The notes under the pieces are model-generated. The model worked only from the letters and a program-made list of their open reading frames with translations. It had not been told where the DNA came from and made no database searches. Positions 51,604 through 60,771 of a stretch of 64,000 bases of DNA are shown here, piece after piece (the first letter of the stretch is position 1; each line of letters begins with the position of its first letter). Position numbers and translations under genes: made by a program. This DNA is from Spirosoma pollinicola (GTDB lineage Bacteria; Bacteroidota; Bacteroidia; Cytophagales; Spirosomataceae): positions 6,067,014-6,131,013 of the forward strand of contig NZ_CP025096.1 of the NCBI RefSeq assembly GCF_002831565.1, in the 5' to 3' direction.

Positions 51604-52299
51604 CTATTGATTTATTAAATTTTGCCATATTTTGAGAATTCGCTCTGTTCTCTGACTAGCTGTACTACGTTCTAATTGAGCATAAATGTATTCGTAGAGG
51701 CTTGATTTTGAGAGCAATGTATTTATTTCTGCTTGTACATACGAACGCATAGGTTCTGTACTCTCCATAATTTCGTTGAATAGCTTCTGTCGATTATCGA
51801 AAAGATAAATGATGTCTTCAAAATCGGAATTCATTCGCGGGTCACGCCCATGTCTGAATGAGTTAAAGGCTTCGATTTTTGTAGCAATAAAGTACGGAGC
51901 AGAAAAAATTCGTATAGATTGTCGTTCATCAATTTGATAAATAATGGCCTCCTTAACTCCGTCTTTGTACCAACGGTTCGTGAAGCCGAGCACACCGGAA
52001 TCGGTAGGCATTACGTCTACGAGTAAGCCATGGATTTTGTATCTACAGATTACACCAGATTCATAATCATTTGTAAATCCCAATTGTCGTAACCGATCCT
52101 CAATCTGGCTACTAAACTCTCGATATGTGGCTACTTCAATAACTACATCTATATCATCGGTTGGTCTAGGTTCCGCAGCTGCTGAATCATCAGCATGAAG
52201 ACTGATTGTTGCACCGCCCACGAAGACGACCTTCTCGTTAAGTTCCGCCAAGGCAGCAGCTACCGCTCGGATACGAACTAAGTTGGTGTGATGATTCAT
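51604..52299 (-). CDS. AbiEii-like nucleotidyltransferase
   Basis: This 231-aa protein carries the DNA-polymerase-beta-type nucleotidyltransferase motif FVGGATISLH and the metal-binding TDDIDVVIE (about 25-55). The third acidic residue is probably in LLVDVMP (about 92-98). This is the layout of AbiEii/MenA-type toxins, which modify RNA with nucleotides. Its start overlaps the stop of the upstream gene by 4 nt, the usual order of antitoxin then toxin. It could also serve a non-toxic purpose. Confidence 0.82.
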   Translation of the reverse strand: MNHHTNLVRIRAVAAALAELNEKVVFVGGATISLHADDSAAAEPRPTDDIDVVIEVATYREFSSQIEDRLRQLGFTNDYESGVICRYKIHGLLVDVMPTDSGVLGFTNRWYKDGVKEAIIYQIDERQSIRIFSAPYFIATKIEAFNSFRHGRDPRMNSDFEDIIYLFDNRQKLFNEIMESTEPMRSYVQAEINTLLSKSSLYEYIYAQLERSTASQRTERILKIWQNLINQ

Positions 52300-52862
52300 T
52301 CGTTTACTCTTATTCGTTTAGTGAGTTCTTCCACTGCCAGCTTTACCTCTCTGGATTTACCAACGCGTATGGCATCTATCAACGCCAGCATTTCATATAG
52401 GAAAGGATCATTTTCGACCGCTTTTACAACAGTTGGGTATAGAGGGTCGATCGCTTGCCCTCGAACAGTGCCATCCGCATTGGGCCATACATAGGGTTCG
52501 TTGGATTGAACAAGTTCACATAATGGTTTAGCAGAATGAGCTGTAGGAGTTCCTCTAACTAATGAACCTGGTTGTTGAGGAAATACATACTTTAAGCCAT
52601 ACTGCAAAAAATCAAGAAGGGCGCTAGCCATTACCCTTTTTCTAGTTGGATCATACAAGCCAGCAAACACCGACCTCGCCAACGATTCTGTTACCTCAGA
52701 GGGGCTAATGCCTAAATCAAGGGCAATATTTTTTTGCAGCAAAGGCATCATTATATCCACCATGCTGTCGAGTGAGCATTTATGCATTAAGCGTTGCCTA
52801 TCTGCATCAATTTTCAGCAAAATTAGTATATCCTGTGGCCGCATGCCGCTATGTTTTTTCAT
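52296..52862 (-). CDS. Winged-helix-like partner of the nucleotidyltransferase (antitoxin candidate)
   Basis: From the ATG at 52860-52862 the product is 188 aa. The N-terminal part (MRPQDILILLKI, LGISPSEVTESLARSVFAGL) is a winged-helix DNA-binding fold; a conserved YVFPQQPGSLVRGTPTAHSA stretch follows. It is not a classical AbiEi sequence, but its position and overlap with the nucleotidyltransferase gene match a two-gene toxin-antitoxin unit. A 16-bp palindrome 6 nt upstream of the start is a likely site of self-repression. An in-frame TTG three codons earlier is less likely. Confidence 0.78.
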   Translation of the reverse strand: MKKHSGMRPQDILILLKIDADRQRLMHKCSLDSMVDIMMPLLQKNIALDLGISPSEVTESLARSVFAGLYDPTRKRVMASALLDFLQYGLKYVFPQQPGSLVRGTPTAHSAKPLCELVQSNEPYVWPNADGTVRGQAIDPLYPTVVKAVENDPFLYEMLALIDAIRVGKSREVKLAVEELTKRIRVNE

Positions 52863-52867
52863 GATTT

Positions 52868-52883
52868 GCAATTCGCGAATTGC
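52868..52883. promoter_or_regulatory. Palindromic operator before the antitoxin-like gene
   Basis: GCAATTCGCGAATTGC is a perfect 16-bp palindrome, 6 nt upstream of the ATG at 52862. A further GCGAATT follows directly (52882-52888), giving a direct repeat. The position fits self-repression by the winged-helix protein. Confidence 0.65.
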
Positions 52884-52986
52884 GAATTTTTATAAATGTA
52901 GAAAATAAGAGAAGAATATAAAAACACTAAATTCACTCTTACAGACCGTATGTCGCTGGGTACGAAGATGAAAGGTAATGAACGAA

Positions 52987-53496
52987 TTACTTGCCTTCGG
53001 CAAACGATAACGCTACCCCATTCATACAGTACCGCAAACCAGTGGGGTCGGGGCCATCGTTGAAAACATGGCCCAAGTGTGCGTCACAAACCGAACACCG
53101 AACTTCGGTTCGATTTCCATCGGGCTCATCATACACGGCATTGGACGTAATAGGGGCATAGAAGCTAGGCCAGCCTGTGTGAGAATCAAATTTGGTGCCG
53201 GACATGAATAGCGGACTATGGCAGCATACACAACTATAAATTCCCGGACGCGGCTCGTGGGTAAGTTCGCTGCTGTTGGGCCATTCGGTACCGCTCTCGC
53301 GGGTAATGTTGTACTGAGATCGGGTCAGTAGTTTTTTCCAGTCGGCATCGCTCTTTTCGACCCGCCGATTGCCGGGCGAAGTGGCTCCTGCCGGGCGTTT
53401 GTGGGGTGGTTTGGGAGTAGCAATGTACGTACCGTAAACCCACAACCCGCCAATGAGCAGTAGGGCTATTAAAATAAAAAACCTGTTTTGCTGCAT
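52987..53496 (-). CDS. msrB: Peptide-methionine (R)-S-oxide reductase, membrane-anchored
   Basis: From the ATG at 53494-53496 the product is 169 aa. An N-terminal membrane anchor (about 5-25) places the enzyme in the periplasm. The MsrB domain covers about 48-165: QYNITRESGTE, the two zinc Cys pairs (Cys89/Cys92 and Cys134/Cys137), GWPSF, and the catalytic Cys157 in RYCMNG. It reduces the R form of methionine sulfoxide in proteins and protects exported proteins from oxidation. It is a single gene. Confidence 0.95.
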   Translation of the reverse strand: MQQNRFFILIALLLIGGLWVYGTYIATPKPPHKRPAGATSPGNRRVEKSDADWKKLLTRSQYNITRESGTEWPNSSELTHEPRPGIYSCVCCHSPLFMSGTKFDSHTGWPSFYAPITSNAVYDEPDGNRTEVRCSVCDAHLGHVFNDGPDPTGLRYCMNGVALSFAEGK

Positions 53497-53559
53497 ATAC
53501 AATTAGCCGGAAGACTTTCCTATAAAACACAAAACAGGCAGTTTCCCGTTCACCAGAGT

Positions 53560-54537
53560 TTATCGCCCAATCGCTACTTTTCGCAAAATGGAGTCAATGA
53601 CCTGTAGGGACGTAACGCCATCGGCTTCGGCTTCGTAATTGAGCATGATGCGGTGGTTGAACACGTCGGGAGCTACTTCTTTAATATCTTCGGGCAGCAC
53701 ATAATCCCGCCGGTCGAAGTAGGCGAGGGCTTTGGCGGCCAGATTCAGGTTGATACTGGCGCGGGGCGATACACCAAACTGAATATATCGGGCTTCATCG
53801 CGCAGGTTATATTCCATCGGCCGACGAGTCGCGAAGACCAGCTCAATAATATAGCGCTCGAGTGTTTCGGAAATAGTAACGCCGTTGATTTCGTTGCGAA
53901 TGGCGACCAGTTCCTCTTTTCCCAACACAGGCTGCACCTCATAGTCGAAGTTCATGTTCGACATTCGACGCATGACGGCCAACTCATCTTCTTTGTTGAG
54001 GTAATCCACGAAGACCTTCATCATGAATCGGTCGACCTGGGCTTCGGGAAGCGGATAGGTACCTTCCTGCTCAACCGGGTTCTGTGTCGCCAATACCAAA
54101 AAAGGCCGGTCGAGCACAAAGGTTTCTTCGCCGATAGTCACTTGCTTTTCCTGCATCGCTTCCAGAAGGGCCGCCTGTACTTTGGCGGGCGACCGGTTGA
54201 CTTCATCGGCCAGAATCAGGTTGGCAAAAATAGGCCCCTGTTTCACCTCGAACTCTGCGGTTTTCTGGTTGAAAATCATGGTGCCAATCAAGTCGGCGGG
54301 GAGCAGGTCGGGGGTAAACTGAATGCGTTGAAAATCCAGTTCCAATACCTTCGCCAGCGTATTGATCGTCAATGTTTTGGCTAGTCCCGGCACCCCTTCG
54401 AGCAAAATATGCCCACCCGTAAACAGGCCAATGAGCAGCCGATTGAGGAGTCGTTCCTGCCCAACCACAACCTGACTCATCTCACTGAATACATCGCGAA
54501 TTTTAGCATGATACGTGAATGAGGTTGTTGGTTGCAT
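53560..54537 (-). CDS. MoxR-family AAA+ ATPase
   Basis: This 325-aa protein has Walker A GVPGLAKT (about 38-45), Walker B LILADEVNR (about 106-114), sensor 1 FLVLATQNPVEQEGTYPLPEAQ (about 147-168) and the lid domain with a VSPRASINLNLAAKALA segment (about 260-276). MoxR proteins act as chaperones that mature or insert metal into VWA-domain proteins or protein complexes. The usual DUF58 and VWA neighbours are not next to it here. It starts 76 nt after prmC on the same strand. Confidence 0.93.
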   Translation of the reverse strand: MQPTTSFTYHAKIRDVFSEMSQVVVGQERLLNRLLIGLFTGGHILLEGVPGLAKTLTINTLAKVLELDFQRIQFTPDLLPADLIGTMIFNQKTAEFEVKQGPIFANLILADEVNRSPAKVQAALLEAMQEKQVTIGEETFVLDRPFLVLATQNPVEQEGTYPLPEAQVDRFMMKVFVDYLNKEDELAVMRRMSNMNFDYEVQPVLGKEELVAIRNEINGVTISETLERYIIELVFATRRPMEYNLRDEARYIQFGVSPRASINLNLAAKALAYFDRRDYVLPEDIKEVAPDVFNHRIMLNYEAEADGVTSLQVIDSILRKVAIGR

Positions 54538-54613
54538 GGGTTGATTAATTAGTTGATGGGTGAAGTGGAGGAGTAGTTGATTTTAATCGGTTTGTTAACC
54601 CACTCTGCCACGC

Positions 54614-55462
54614 TCAAAATGTAATTCGAATACTACGGTCTTTGCCGTGAATGTCTTTATAAACCTGGATATTGGTAAAGCCCCTTTCGGCGAATACTTC
54701 ACGCGTTGCTTCACCGAAACGCTCGTTTATCTCAACGTAGCAAGCACCGTCTTTGGTGAGGTGACGAACGCAGAAATCGGCTACGGCTTTGTAAAAAACC
54801 AACGGATCGTTGTCGTCTACAAAAAGAGCCAGATCAGGTTCGTAATCAATCACATTACGATGCATGTCGGCGGCTTCGGAGCGCGTCACATAAGGCGGAT
54901 TGCTCACAACACAATCGAAACGCTGATTAAAATCCGCCGGGATGTTTAGAATATCCTGAATCGAAAAGTGAACATCGGCGTGTAGATTCTCTGCATTGTG
55001 CCGGGCCAGTGTGAGTGCTTTTTCGGAAACATCCCAGCCCGTAACCACCGACTGGGGCAGGAATCGCGCCATCGTAATGGCAATACAGCCGCTGCCTGTG
55101 CCAATATCGAGAATCGGAACATCGTCGACACGGTCGGCAAAGTCATGCATGATGAGCCGGACCAGATCTTCGGTTTCGGGGCGGGGAATCAGCACATCGG
55201 GCGACACCTCGAACTCTAAGCCGCAAAAAATCGTCGTGCCAATAACGTGCTGAATGGGTTCCTGGCGGTTTAGTCGCTCCAGAATTTTGAACCAGTCGGG
55301 CTCTGTCCGATTGGGTGGGAGCGGCTTATCGGTCAGCACATCCGTTTTTCGCAGTCCGAAATAATGGTCGAGTAGCATGAAGGCCATCTCCCGTGCTTCT
55401 TCGGGCTGATAAGCCGTAATGTTTTTACTAAGTCGTTCGTATAGGGGTTTGGCAGTAGCCAT
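54614..55462 (-). CDS. prmC: Peptide chain release factor N5-glutamine methyltransferase
   Basis: From the ATG at 55460-55462 the product is 282 aa. The N-terminal helical domain (1-80) binds release factors. The methyltransferase part has SAM motif I LDIGTGSGCIAITMA (about 120-134) and the NPPY motif (about 187-190) that holds the glutamine amide. It methylates the GGQ glutamine of RF1 and RF2. A TTG nine codons earlier is less likely. A -7-like box (TATTTTTG, minus strand, 55487-55494) lies just upstream. Confidence 0.94.
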   Translation of the reverse strand: MATAKPLYERLSKNITAYQPEEAREMAFMLLDHYFGLRKTDVLTDKPLPPNRTEPDWFKILERLNRQEPIQHVIGTTIFCGLEFEVSPDVLIPRPETEDLVRLIMHDFADRVDDVPILDIGTGSGCIAITMARFLPQSVVTGWDVSEKALTLARHNAENLHADVHFSIQDILNIPADFNQRFDCVVSNPPYVTRSEAADMHRNVIDYEPDLALFVDDNDPLVFYKAVADFCVRHLTKDGACYVEINERFGEATREVFAERGFTNIQVYKDIHGKDRSIRITF

Positions 55463-55598
55463 TTTGATCGGGACGAGTAATTTTGCCAAAAATAGGGAAG
55501 TTTACGGTATTCAGTAGTCGGTTTGTGGTTTTCAGATTGCAATGCATCAAGCAGCCGCCGTCTATTTGTCATGGACTATGAACGGTAGATCACAAATT

Positions 55599-56645
55599 AT
55601 GAACCAATTCATGTTGCGGGCGCTCGAACTGGCTGCCTTAGGCCGGGGGCACGTTAGCCCTAATCCAATGGTTGGCTGTGTTATTACGCATCAGTTGGGT
55701 GATTCAGAGCCGCGCATTATTGGCGAGGGCTGGCATCAACGATATGGTGAATGGCATGCCGAAGTGAACGCCATTCGCTCCGTTCGACCTGAAGATACGC
55801 ATTTACTGCCCGAAGCAACGGTTTATGTTACGCTCGAACCCTGTTCGCACTGGGGCAAAACGCCCCCCTGTGCCGATTTACTCATTGAAAATCGGGTTAG
55901 GCGGGTTATTTGCTGTAATGATGACCCTAATCCGCTGGTGTCGGGGCAGGGCTTTGACAAATTACGGGCGGCTGGTATTGAGGTAGAAACAGGTGTTATG
56001 GCCGAGCTGGGCCGTCAGTTGAATGCTCGTTTTTTTACATTCTTTGAGAAAAAGCGCCCGTATATTATCCTTAAATGGGCCGAAACCGCCGATGGGTTCA
56101 TTGCGGGTGAACAAGGTAGGCAAGTGAAAATCAGTGGCGATCTGGCGCATCGGCTTGTTCATCGCTGGCGGAGCGAGGAAGACGCCATCATGGTGGGTAC
56201 TAACACTGCCCGCCTGGATAACCCCCGATTGAACACCCGTTTGTGGCCGGGCAAAAATCCAACCCGTATTGTTGTGGATAATGCCCTTTCACTAGATCAG
56301 ACATTACATCTTTTCGATGGTTCTCAACCGACAATCGTGTTCCATACTTGTGAGGACGATACCCTTGCAGGGCGCCCAAATGTCATCCACGCATTCACTC
56401 ATTCGCTCATTCACGCATTGACTACGCTTCACGAGCGTAAGATTCAGTCTATACTGGTTGAGGGTGGAACAAGTCTTATAAATTCATTCCTGCAAGCTGG
56501 TCTTTGGGATGAAATGCGCGTGTTCAGAAGTCAAGCGATGCTGGGAGGAGGAATAGCCGCCCCAACCGTGCAGGGTGAGATGATGAGCCGGGAGATGGTG
56601 GGATTGGATGAGTTAACTGTATATACTAACAGCCCCGGAAGCTGA
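55599..56645 (+). CDS. ribD: Bifunctional riboflavin deaminase/reductase RibD
   Basis: From the ATG at 55599 the product is 348 aa. Residues about 1-140 are the cytidine-deaminase-type zinc domain (HAE at 53-55; PCSHWGKTPPC with Cys82 and Cys91). Residues about 150-345 are the NADPH-dependent reductase (ILKWAETADGFIAG, MVGTNTARLDNPRLNTR, ILVEGGTSLINSFL). The enzyme performs two steps of riboflavin synthesis. It is divergent from prmC; a -7-like box (TAATTTTG, 55478-55485) lies about 115 nt upstream. Earlier in-frame starts (55542, 55578) are possible. Confidence 0.94.
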   Translation: MNQFMLRALELAALGRGHVSPNPMVGCVITHQLGDSEPRIIGEGWHQRYGEWHAEVNAIRSVRPEDTHLLPEATVYVTLEPCSHWGKTPPCADLLIENRVRRVICCNDDPNPLVSGQGFDKLRAAGIEVETGVMAELGRQLNARFFTFFEKKRPYIILKWAETADGFIAGEQGRQVKISGDLAHRLVHRWRSEEDAIMVGTNTARLDNPRLNTRLWPGKNPTRIVVDNALSLDQTLHLFDGSQPTIVFHTCEDDTLAGRPNVIHAFTHSLIHALTTLHERKIQSILVEGGTSLINSFLQAGLWDEMRVFRSQAMLGGGIAAPTVQGEMMSREMVGLDELTVYTNSPGS

Positions 56646-56658
56646 TCCGGGGCTGTTA
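56627..56658. terminator. Two-way hairpin between ribD and the lipoprotein gene
   Basis: A perfect 13-bp GC-rich stem (56627-56639 with 56646-56658) encloses the ribD stop codon (56643-56645). There is no long T-run on either side, so it is a weak or factor-assisted terminator for the two convergent genes. Confidence 0.65.
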
Positions 56659-56701
56659 AGTAAATAAAATGACATTTGCAGAACGGCCTTAAAAACGACG
56701 T

Positions 56702-57211
56702 CTACTGCGACTGCGCTACGGGTGTAGCATTACCCCCAATGTTGCCACTGGCTACCAACGTTGTACCCGACATGATTTTTACATTGGCGTTGTAGGCACT
56801 CAGCTTGTCATAGAAACCGGCTTCACTGATCGTGTAGTATTTGCTTGTTGAGAATGATCCTGTAGCACCACTAATGGCATCGAGCGGTTTAAGGGCTTTT
56901 GCGGAACTTTCGGTAGCCTTGCCTTCGTAGATAGAAGACGCGTACGACGTGCCGGTAACCGTATTATACAATCCCATCTCCACTAATGTTACGGTCGAAT
57001 TATACTTGTAGAAAACGACGCGCCCATACACAGTAGCGCCTGTTGCTGAGGCTAATGTGTATGATTTGAAGGTGGTTACTGTGCCACCGCCGGGAGCCAC
57101 AGATGTATTTGGCTCATACTTATTTTGCTCACAGGCACTCAGAAAAACGAGCAGAGAAAGGCAAGCGCCTAGTAAGGGAAGTATGTTTCTTGTGTTGAAA
57201 AATCGATTCAT
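56702..57211 (-). CDS. Small lipoprotein downstream of the TonB receptor
   Basis: This 169-aa protein begins with a lipoprotein signal ending LVFLSAC (Cys at about 27), followed by a Gly/Thr-rich beta-type domain. The segment VASGNIGGNATPVA near the end resembles a CHRD-type strand, but the match is weak and I do not assign a family. It starts 14 nt after the receptor stop. It is not a SusD homologue, although it stands where SusD genes usually stand. Confidence 0.7.
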   Translation of the reverse strand: MNRFFNTRNILPLLGACLSLLVFLSACEQNKYEPNTSVAPGGGTVTTFKSYTLASATGATVYGRVVFYKYNSTVTLVEMGLYNTVTGTSYASSIYEGKATESSAKALKPLDAISGATGSFSTSKYYTISEAGFYDKLSAYNANVKIMSGTTLVASGNIGGNATPVAQSQ

Positions 57212-57225
57212 AGCTGGAATACCAA

Positions 57226-60180
57226 TTAGAAGTTGAACATCACACGGGCATAGTAATAAGCACCATTGGACCCTTGCTGATTGTTGGAGTACAGATAAAA
57301 ACCCTGGTTTTCTGAACGGAGAATTTGTGGGTACTTATCGAGGATATTACTGCCGCCAATCGACACTTTCACGTTCCGACTCAGGTCATAGCCAAAGCTT
57401 AGGTCAAAAACCGCCTGACCAGAGAAGGTCTGATCGTAGAAGTTACCATCGTTATCAGAGGATACAGACCGCTCGGTTACAGAACCAAAATAGGTGCCTC
57501 TCAGCATGGCGTTGAACTTGTTGACACGATACGAAACCGAACCGATCAGTTTTGTTCTTGGTGTACCGGTTTCAAACTGACCGATAATGTCACGGCTGAG
57601 GTATTTGCCAACGATCTGCTCTGACGTAAGATTAGCTACATTCAGGTCAAGGACTTTGCGATTGAGCACGGTGTTCTTGCTCAAAATAGCGGCCAGTGTG
57701 AACGTAAAGCTTTTTCCTTTCTGAAGGTTGAGCGTATAGTTACCAACGGCCTCAAGACCTTTCGAGCGCACATCGGCTCCGTTCACAAAAAATTGGGCTT
57801 CACCTTCGCCAATTACCTCACCATAATTGTTACCAACTTCCGCAGCGTTGAAGTAGCTGGTCCGGAAAATCCGGTTGTCAACGTCAATCTGGTAGGCATC
57901 CAGTGTTACCTCAAACCCTGGTGCTGGCTGATAGGTAAGGCCAATACCGTAGGTGCGCGACTGCTCCTGTTTCAGCCCTTTGATACCCAGTACCCGAGCG
58001 GCTGTGCTGTTGGTTGGGTAAGTTGTTACATCAAGTGGCTGTGGAATGCCGTTTGCATCGGGAACAAAAGCGGTAGCCGTGTGCGTGTAGTTCAACTCCT
58101 GTAATGAAGGCGCACGGAATCCCGTAGCGATCGATCCGCGTAACGAGAGTGTTTTTGTTATAGAGTACCGGGCGGCTAGTTTGCCAATCGTTACGCCACC
58201 AAAATCAGAGTAGTTTTCCAGTCGGAAGGCACCGGCTATCAGGAATTTCCGGGTCAGTTCCAGTTCGGCATCCAGGTAAGCGGCCATTGTCGTTCTGAAT
58301 TCATTCCGCTCGTTTTTAGGACCAAAACCTGCGAAACACTGGCAATTGGAGGATAGCGACTTAACCGTTACCTGCTGGCCAGCTTCTACGGCTAATGGGT
58401 TTCCGTTAGCATCAACAATGGGAATGCTGGCGGCATCTTCCAGTGGCTTTCCGTTTGGACCTACCAGAAGTCCGTCTTTTCCGACGGAGACGATACCTGC
58501 TGTGCCGTAGGCGTAACTTTCTTCCTGTCCTTTCATTATTTTGTAATTCTCAATGCGCATTTCTGCGCCAAAGGCGATATTCAACCCATTCATCACCCCT
58601 TTAAAATACCGGGACATATCAAGGTTAGTCGAGTTCTGAGAGAACTGGTGGGTTCCAAGATTCATGTTCACCGGCGAATTGGAGCCTAAAGAAGCATTGA
58701 TCGTGTTAACCATACCAAGTCGCATCGTGTTACGGCCGAATGTGTTGCTGAAGTCAACACTAAACTCGCCGATCTTGCTTTTAAGGCCAATGGTGTTCGA
58801 CACGTCAGAGGTGTTGGATGTCATCTGAGGGCGGAAGCCGTTTGGATAGAGCAGGTAATTGAAACGGTCGGTCTGGGCGGGCCGCCGGAAGTAGCATGAG
58901 AAACCTTCCAGATATTTGTAGGAAGCACCACCAAAACTGTAGATGGTTGTGGTGGGGTTTATTTCATACCCTGCGTTGTAAAACGTGCTGCCAAGCGTGA
59001 TGGCGGGCATACCGGCATACACGGCGAAGTCGGCTTTTGTAAGGCCACGAGCGCTCATCAACCCAGTCTCTGTCGTTAGGGCGGAAATCTGCGACGTATT
59101 CCCGGAAGCCTGTGCATTAATCAGTTCTGGATTGGTAATTACCGGATTACCGGCTTTGTCGGTTCTTAAATTATTGAGGTAAGTTTTGTCGAAAAATCCC
59201 CAGTCATTGACAAACGGACGTAAGGTTGGACGCCGTTGCGTAATTTGACCAGACATATTAAAATACCCTTTGTCGCCAATTTTGAAACCATAGTTGGCGT
59301 CGAACTGGTAGTTAAAGCCGTCAGGTTTGCCTGATTTTGTCAGAGCTCCGGCCTGGCCACCCGTATTGGCATACCCGCCACCGGTCAGGTTGGCCGTTAA
59401 TTTGTTGGTGCCTTTTTTGAGAATGATGTTAACCACACCCGCAACGGCGTCGGAACCATACTGAGCAGCCGCCCCATCGCGCAGGATTTCGACCCGGTCG
59501 ATTGCCGAAACCGGAATCGTCATCAGATCGACCGTCGTCGACGGACTACCTACCGCTGTCTCGGTAATGAGCAGCGCAGATGTATGCCGCCGTTTCCCGT
59601 TTACCAGAACCAGAATCTGGTTGGGAGCCATGTTCCGTAGCTGAACCGGATCGACGTGGGAGTTCAAATCACCGCCCTGCGACCGAACGGCGTTGAAACT
59701 TGGGGCCACAAAAGCAAGCATCTGAGCCAGATCAAGCTGCGGTAGTTCGCCCATTATGTCCTTAATGGAAATAACGTCGACAGGAACCGGTGTTTCCAGA
59801 ATGGTCCGTCCGGTATTGCGTGAGCCTGTTACAATCAATTCTGTCAATTGCGTAGCATCTTCATCCATTGAGATGTTGAATGTGGTCTCATTGCCTACTT
59901 TAATTTCTTTTGATTTAAAGCCGATGAAGCTGAAAACTAGTACGTCATTTGGTGTTGCTTCCAGGGAAAATTTACCCTCTCCATCCGTAATGGCACCTTT
60001 ACGGCTGTTACCCTTCACTAATACATTGACCCCCTGAACTATTTCGGAGTTAACGCTGGAGACTACTTTACCTGTAATCCGCTTGCTTTGGGCTAAAGCG
60101 GTGTTTGAGTACATAGCCACCATAATAAATAGGGTGACTATGACAGGTGCGATGGTATGCTTTTGTAATTTTCTTTTCAT
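57226..60180 (-). CDS. TonB-dependent outer-membrane receptor
   Basis: This 984-aa protein has a signal peptide (residues 1-30, ending ALAQ), a carboxypeptidase-regulatory-like domain (about 34-110; ITGKVVSSVNSEIVQGVNV), a TonB-box-like stretch (LTELIVTGSRN, about 112-122), a plug (about 130-250; VNGKRRHTSALL, VEILRDGAAAQYGSDAVAGVVNI) and a beta-barrel ending in the aromatic ARVMFNF. It brings large or scarce substrates across the outer membrane with TonB energy. The partner is a small lipoprotein, not SusD, so a starch-type glycan role is not implied. The upstream region holds nested inverted repeats that may be an operator. Confidence 0.93.
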   Translation of the reverse strand: MKRKLQKHTIAPVIVTLFIMVAMYSNTALAQSKRITGKVVSSVNSEIVQGVNVLVKGNSRKGAITDGEGKFSLEATPNDVLVFSFIGFKSKEIKVGNETTFNISMDEDATQLTELIVTGSRNTGRTILETPVPVDVISIKDIMGELPQLDLAQMLAFVAPSFNAVRSQGGDLNSHVDPVQLRNMAPNQILVLVNGKRRHTSALLITETAVGSPSTTVDLMTIPVSAIDRVEILRDGAAAQYGSDAVAGVVNIILKKGTNKLTANLTGGGYANTGGQAGALTKSGKPDGFNYQFDANYGFKIGDKGYFNMSGQITQRRPTLRPFVNDWGFFDKTYLNNLRTDKAGNPVITNPELINAQASGNTSQISALTTETGLMSARGLTKADFAVYAGMPAITLGSTFYNAGYEINPTTTIYSFGGASYKYLEGFSCYFRRPAQTDRFNYLLYPNGFRPQMTSNTSDVSNTIGLKSKIGEFSVDFSNTFGRNTMRLGMVNTINASLGSNSPVNMNLGTHQFSQNSTNLDMSRYFKGVMNGLNIAFGAEMRIENYKIMKGQEESYAYGTAGIVSVGKDGLLVGPNGKPLEDAASIPIVDANGNPLAVEAGQQVTVKSLSSNCQCFAGFGPKNERNEFRTTMAAYLDAELELTRKFLIAGAFRLENYSDFGGVTIGKLAARYSITKTLSLRGSIATGFRAPSLQELNYTHTATAFVPDANGIPQPLDVTTYPTNSTAARVLGIKGLKQEQSRTYGIGLTYQPAPGFEVTLDAYQIDVDNRIFRTSYFNAAEVGNNYGEVIGEGEAQFFVNGADVRSKGLEAVGNYTLNLQKGKSFTFTLAAILSKNTVLNRKVLDLNVANLTSEQIVGKYLSRDIIGQFETGTPRTKLIGSVSYRVNKFNAMLRGTYFGSVTERSVSSDNDGNFYDQTFSGQAVFDLSFGYDLSRNVKVSIGGSNILDKYPQILRSENQGFYLYSNNQQGSNGAYYYARVMFNF

Positions 60181-60771
60181 GGTTAGTATGAAAATTTAGT
60201 TAAACAATTCACTATCGGATTAGAGAGGAAGCCGGACTGGTTTAGGTAAAGTGCAGTGAGCATGAATCAACATAATTTGGGCAATGAAATACCATAGGTC
60301 GATTTTTCGATCTCTGTGGGTTACTAAAATATATGCTTAAACGCTTGCTGTAATCAGTTCGGACATGACCGGTTAACTGATTACACGCTTCCTGAACAGG
60401 TGACTCTCTAATGAATTGTTCGTGCGCACGAAGTGAGAGTCATTACTTTTGCTGTACTTGGTCAAATATGCAAATTATAATTTTGTATTAAAACAAAATT
60501 AAAGAATATAATGCGTTATTATTAGATAAATGAAATATATAATACAATTTGACCTATTTTTTGGGATTTTTTTGAAAAGTTCTTAGTGCCTGATTTACAG
60601 TATGTTCGTGTTTAGTATCTGTGAATTTAGGCTGGTCTTTTATCCGTTTTCTCAAATGGACCTTTTGCTAACTATTTATGTATCCATATCGTGTAATCCA
60701 TATTAATCTATTAATATCGGTCCGCCCATTTTTTTAGGCTAATCCTCTCTCCTGCAAAACATTACAGTTAT
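60181..60771. other. Divergent intergenic region with palindromes and promoter-like boxes
   Basis: This 590-nt AT-rich stretch carries the nested inverted repeats at 60401-60442. Two plus-strand -7-like boxes are TACTTTTG (60444-60451) and TAATTTTG (60478-60485; TTG 17 nt upstream at 60458-60460). They would serve the gene at 60772 with a long leader. No small gene stands out. Confidence 0.45.
60401..60442. promoter_or_regulatory. Nested inverted repeats upstream of the receptor
   Basis: TTCGTGCGCACGAA (60419-60432) is a perfect 14-bp palindrome. It lies within an outer inverted repeat, TGACTCTC (60401-60408) with GAGAGTCA (60435-60442). The size suits a dimeric repressor. It is about 220 nt upstream of the receptor and 330 nt upstream of the plus-strand gene. 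Confidence 0.5.

Noticed and set aside
53653-54384. 243-codon plus-strand ORF opposite the MoxR gene
   Set aside because: It lies entirely antisense to a gene with clear family motifs and shows no recognisable protein features.
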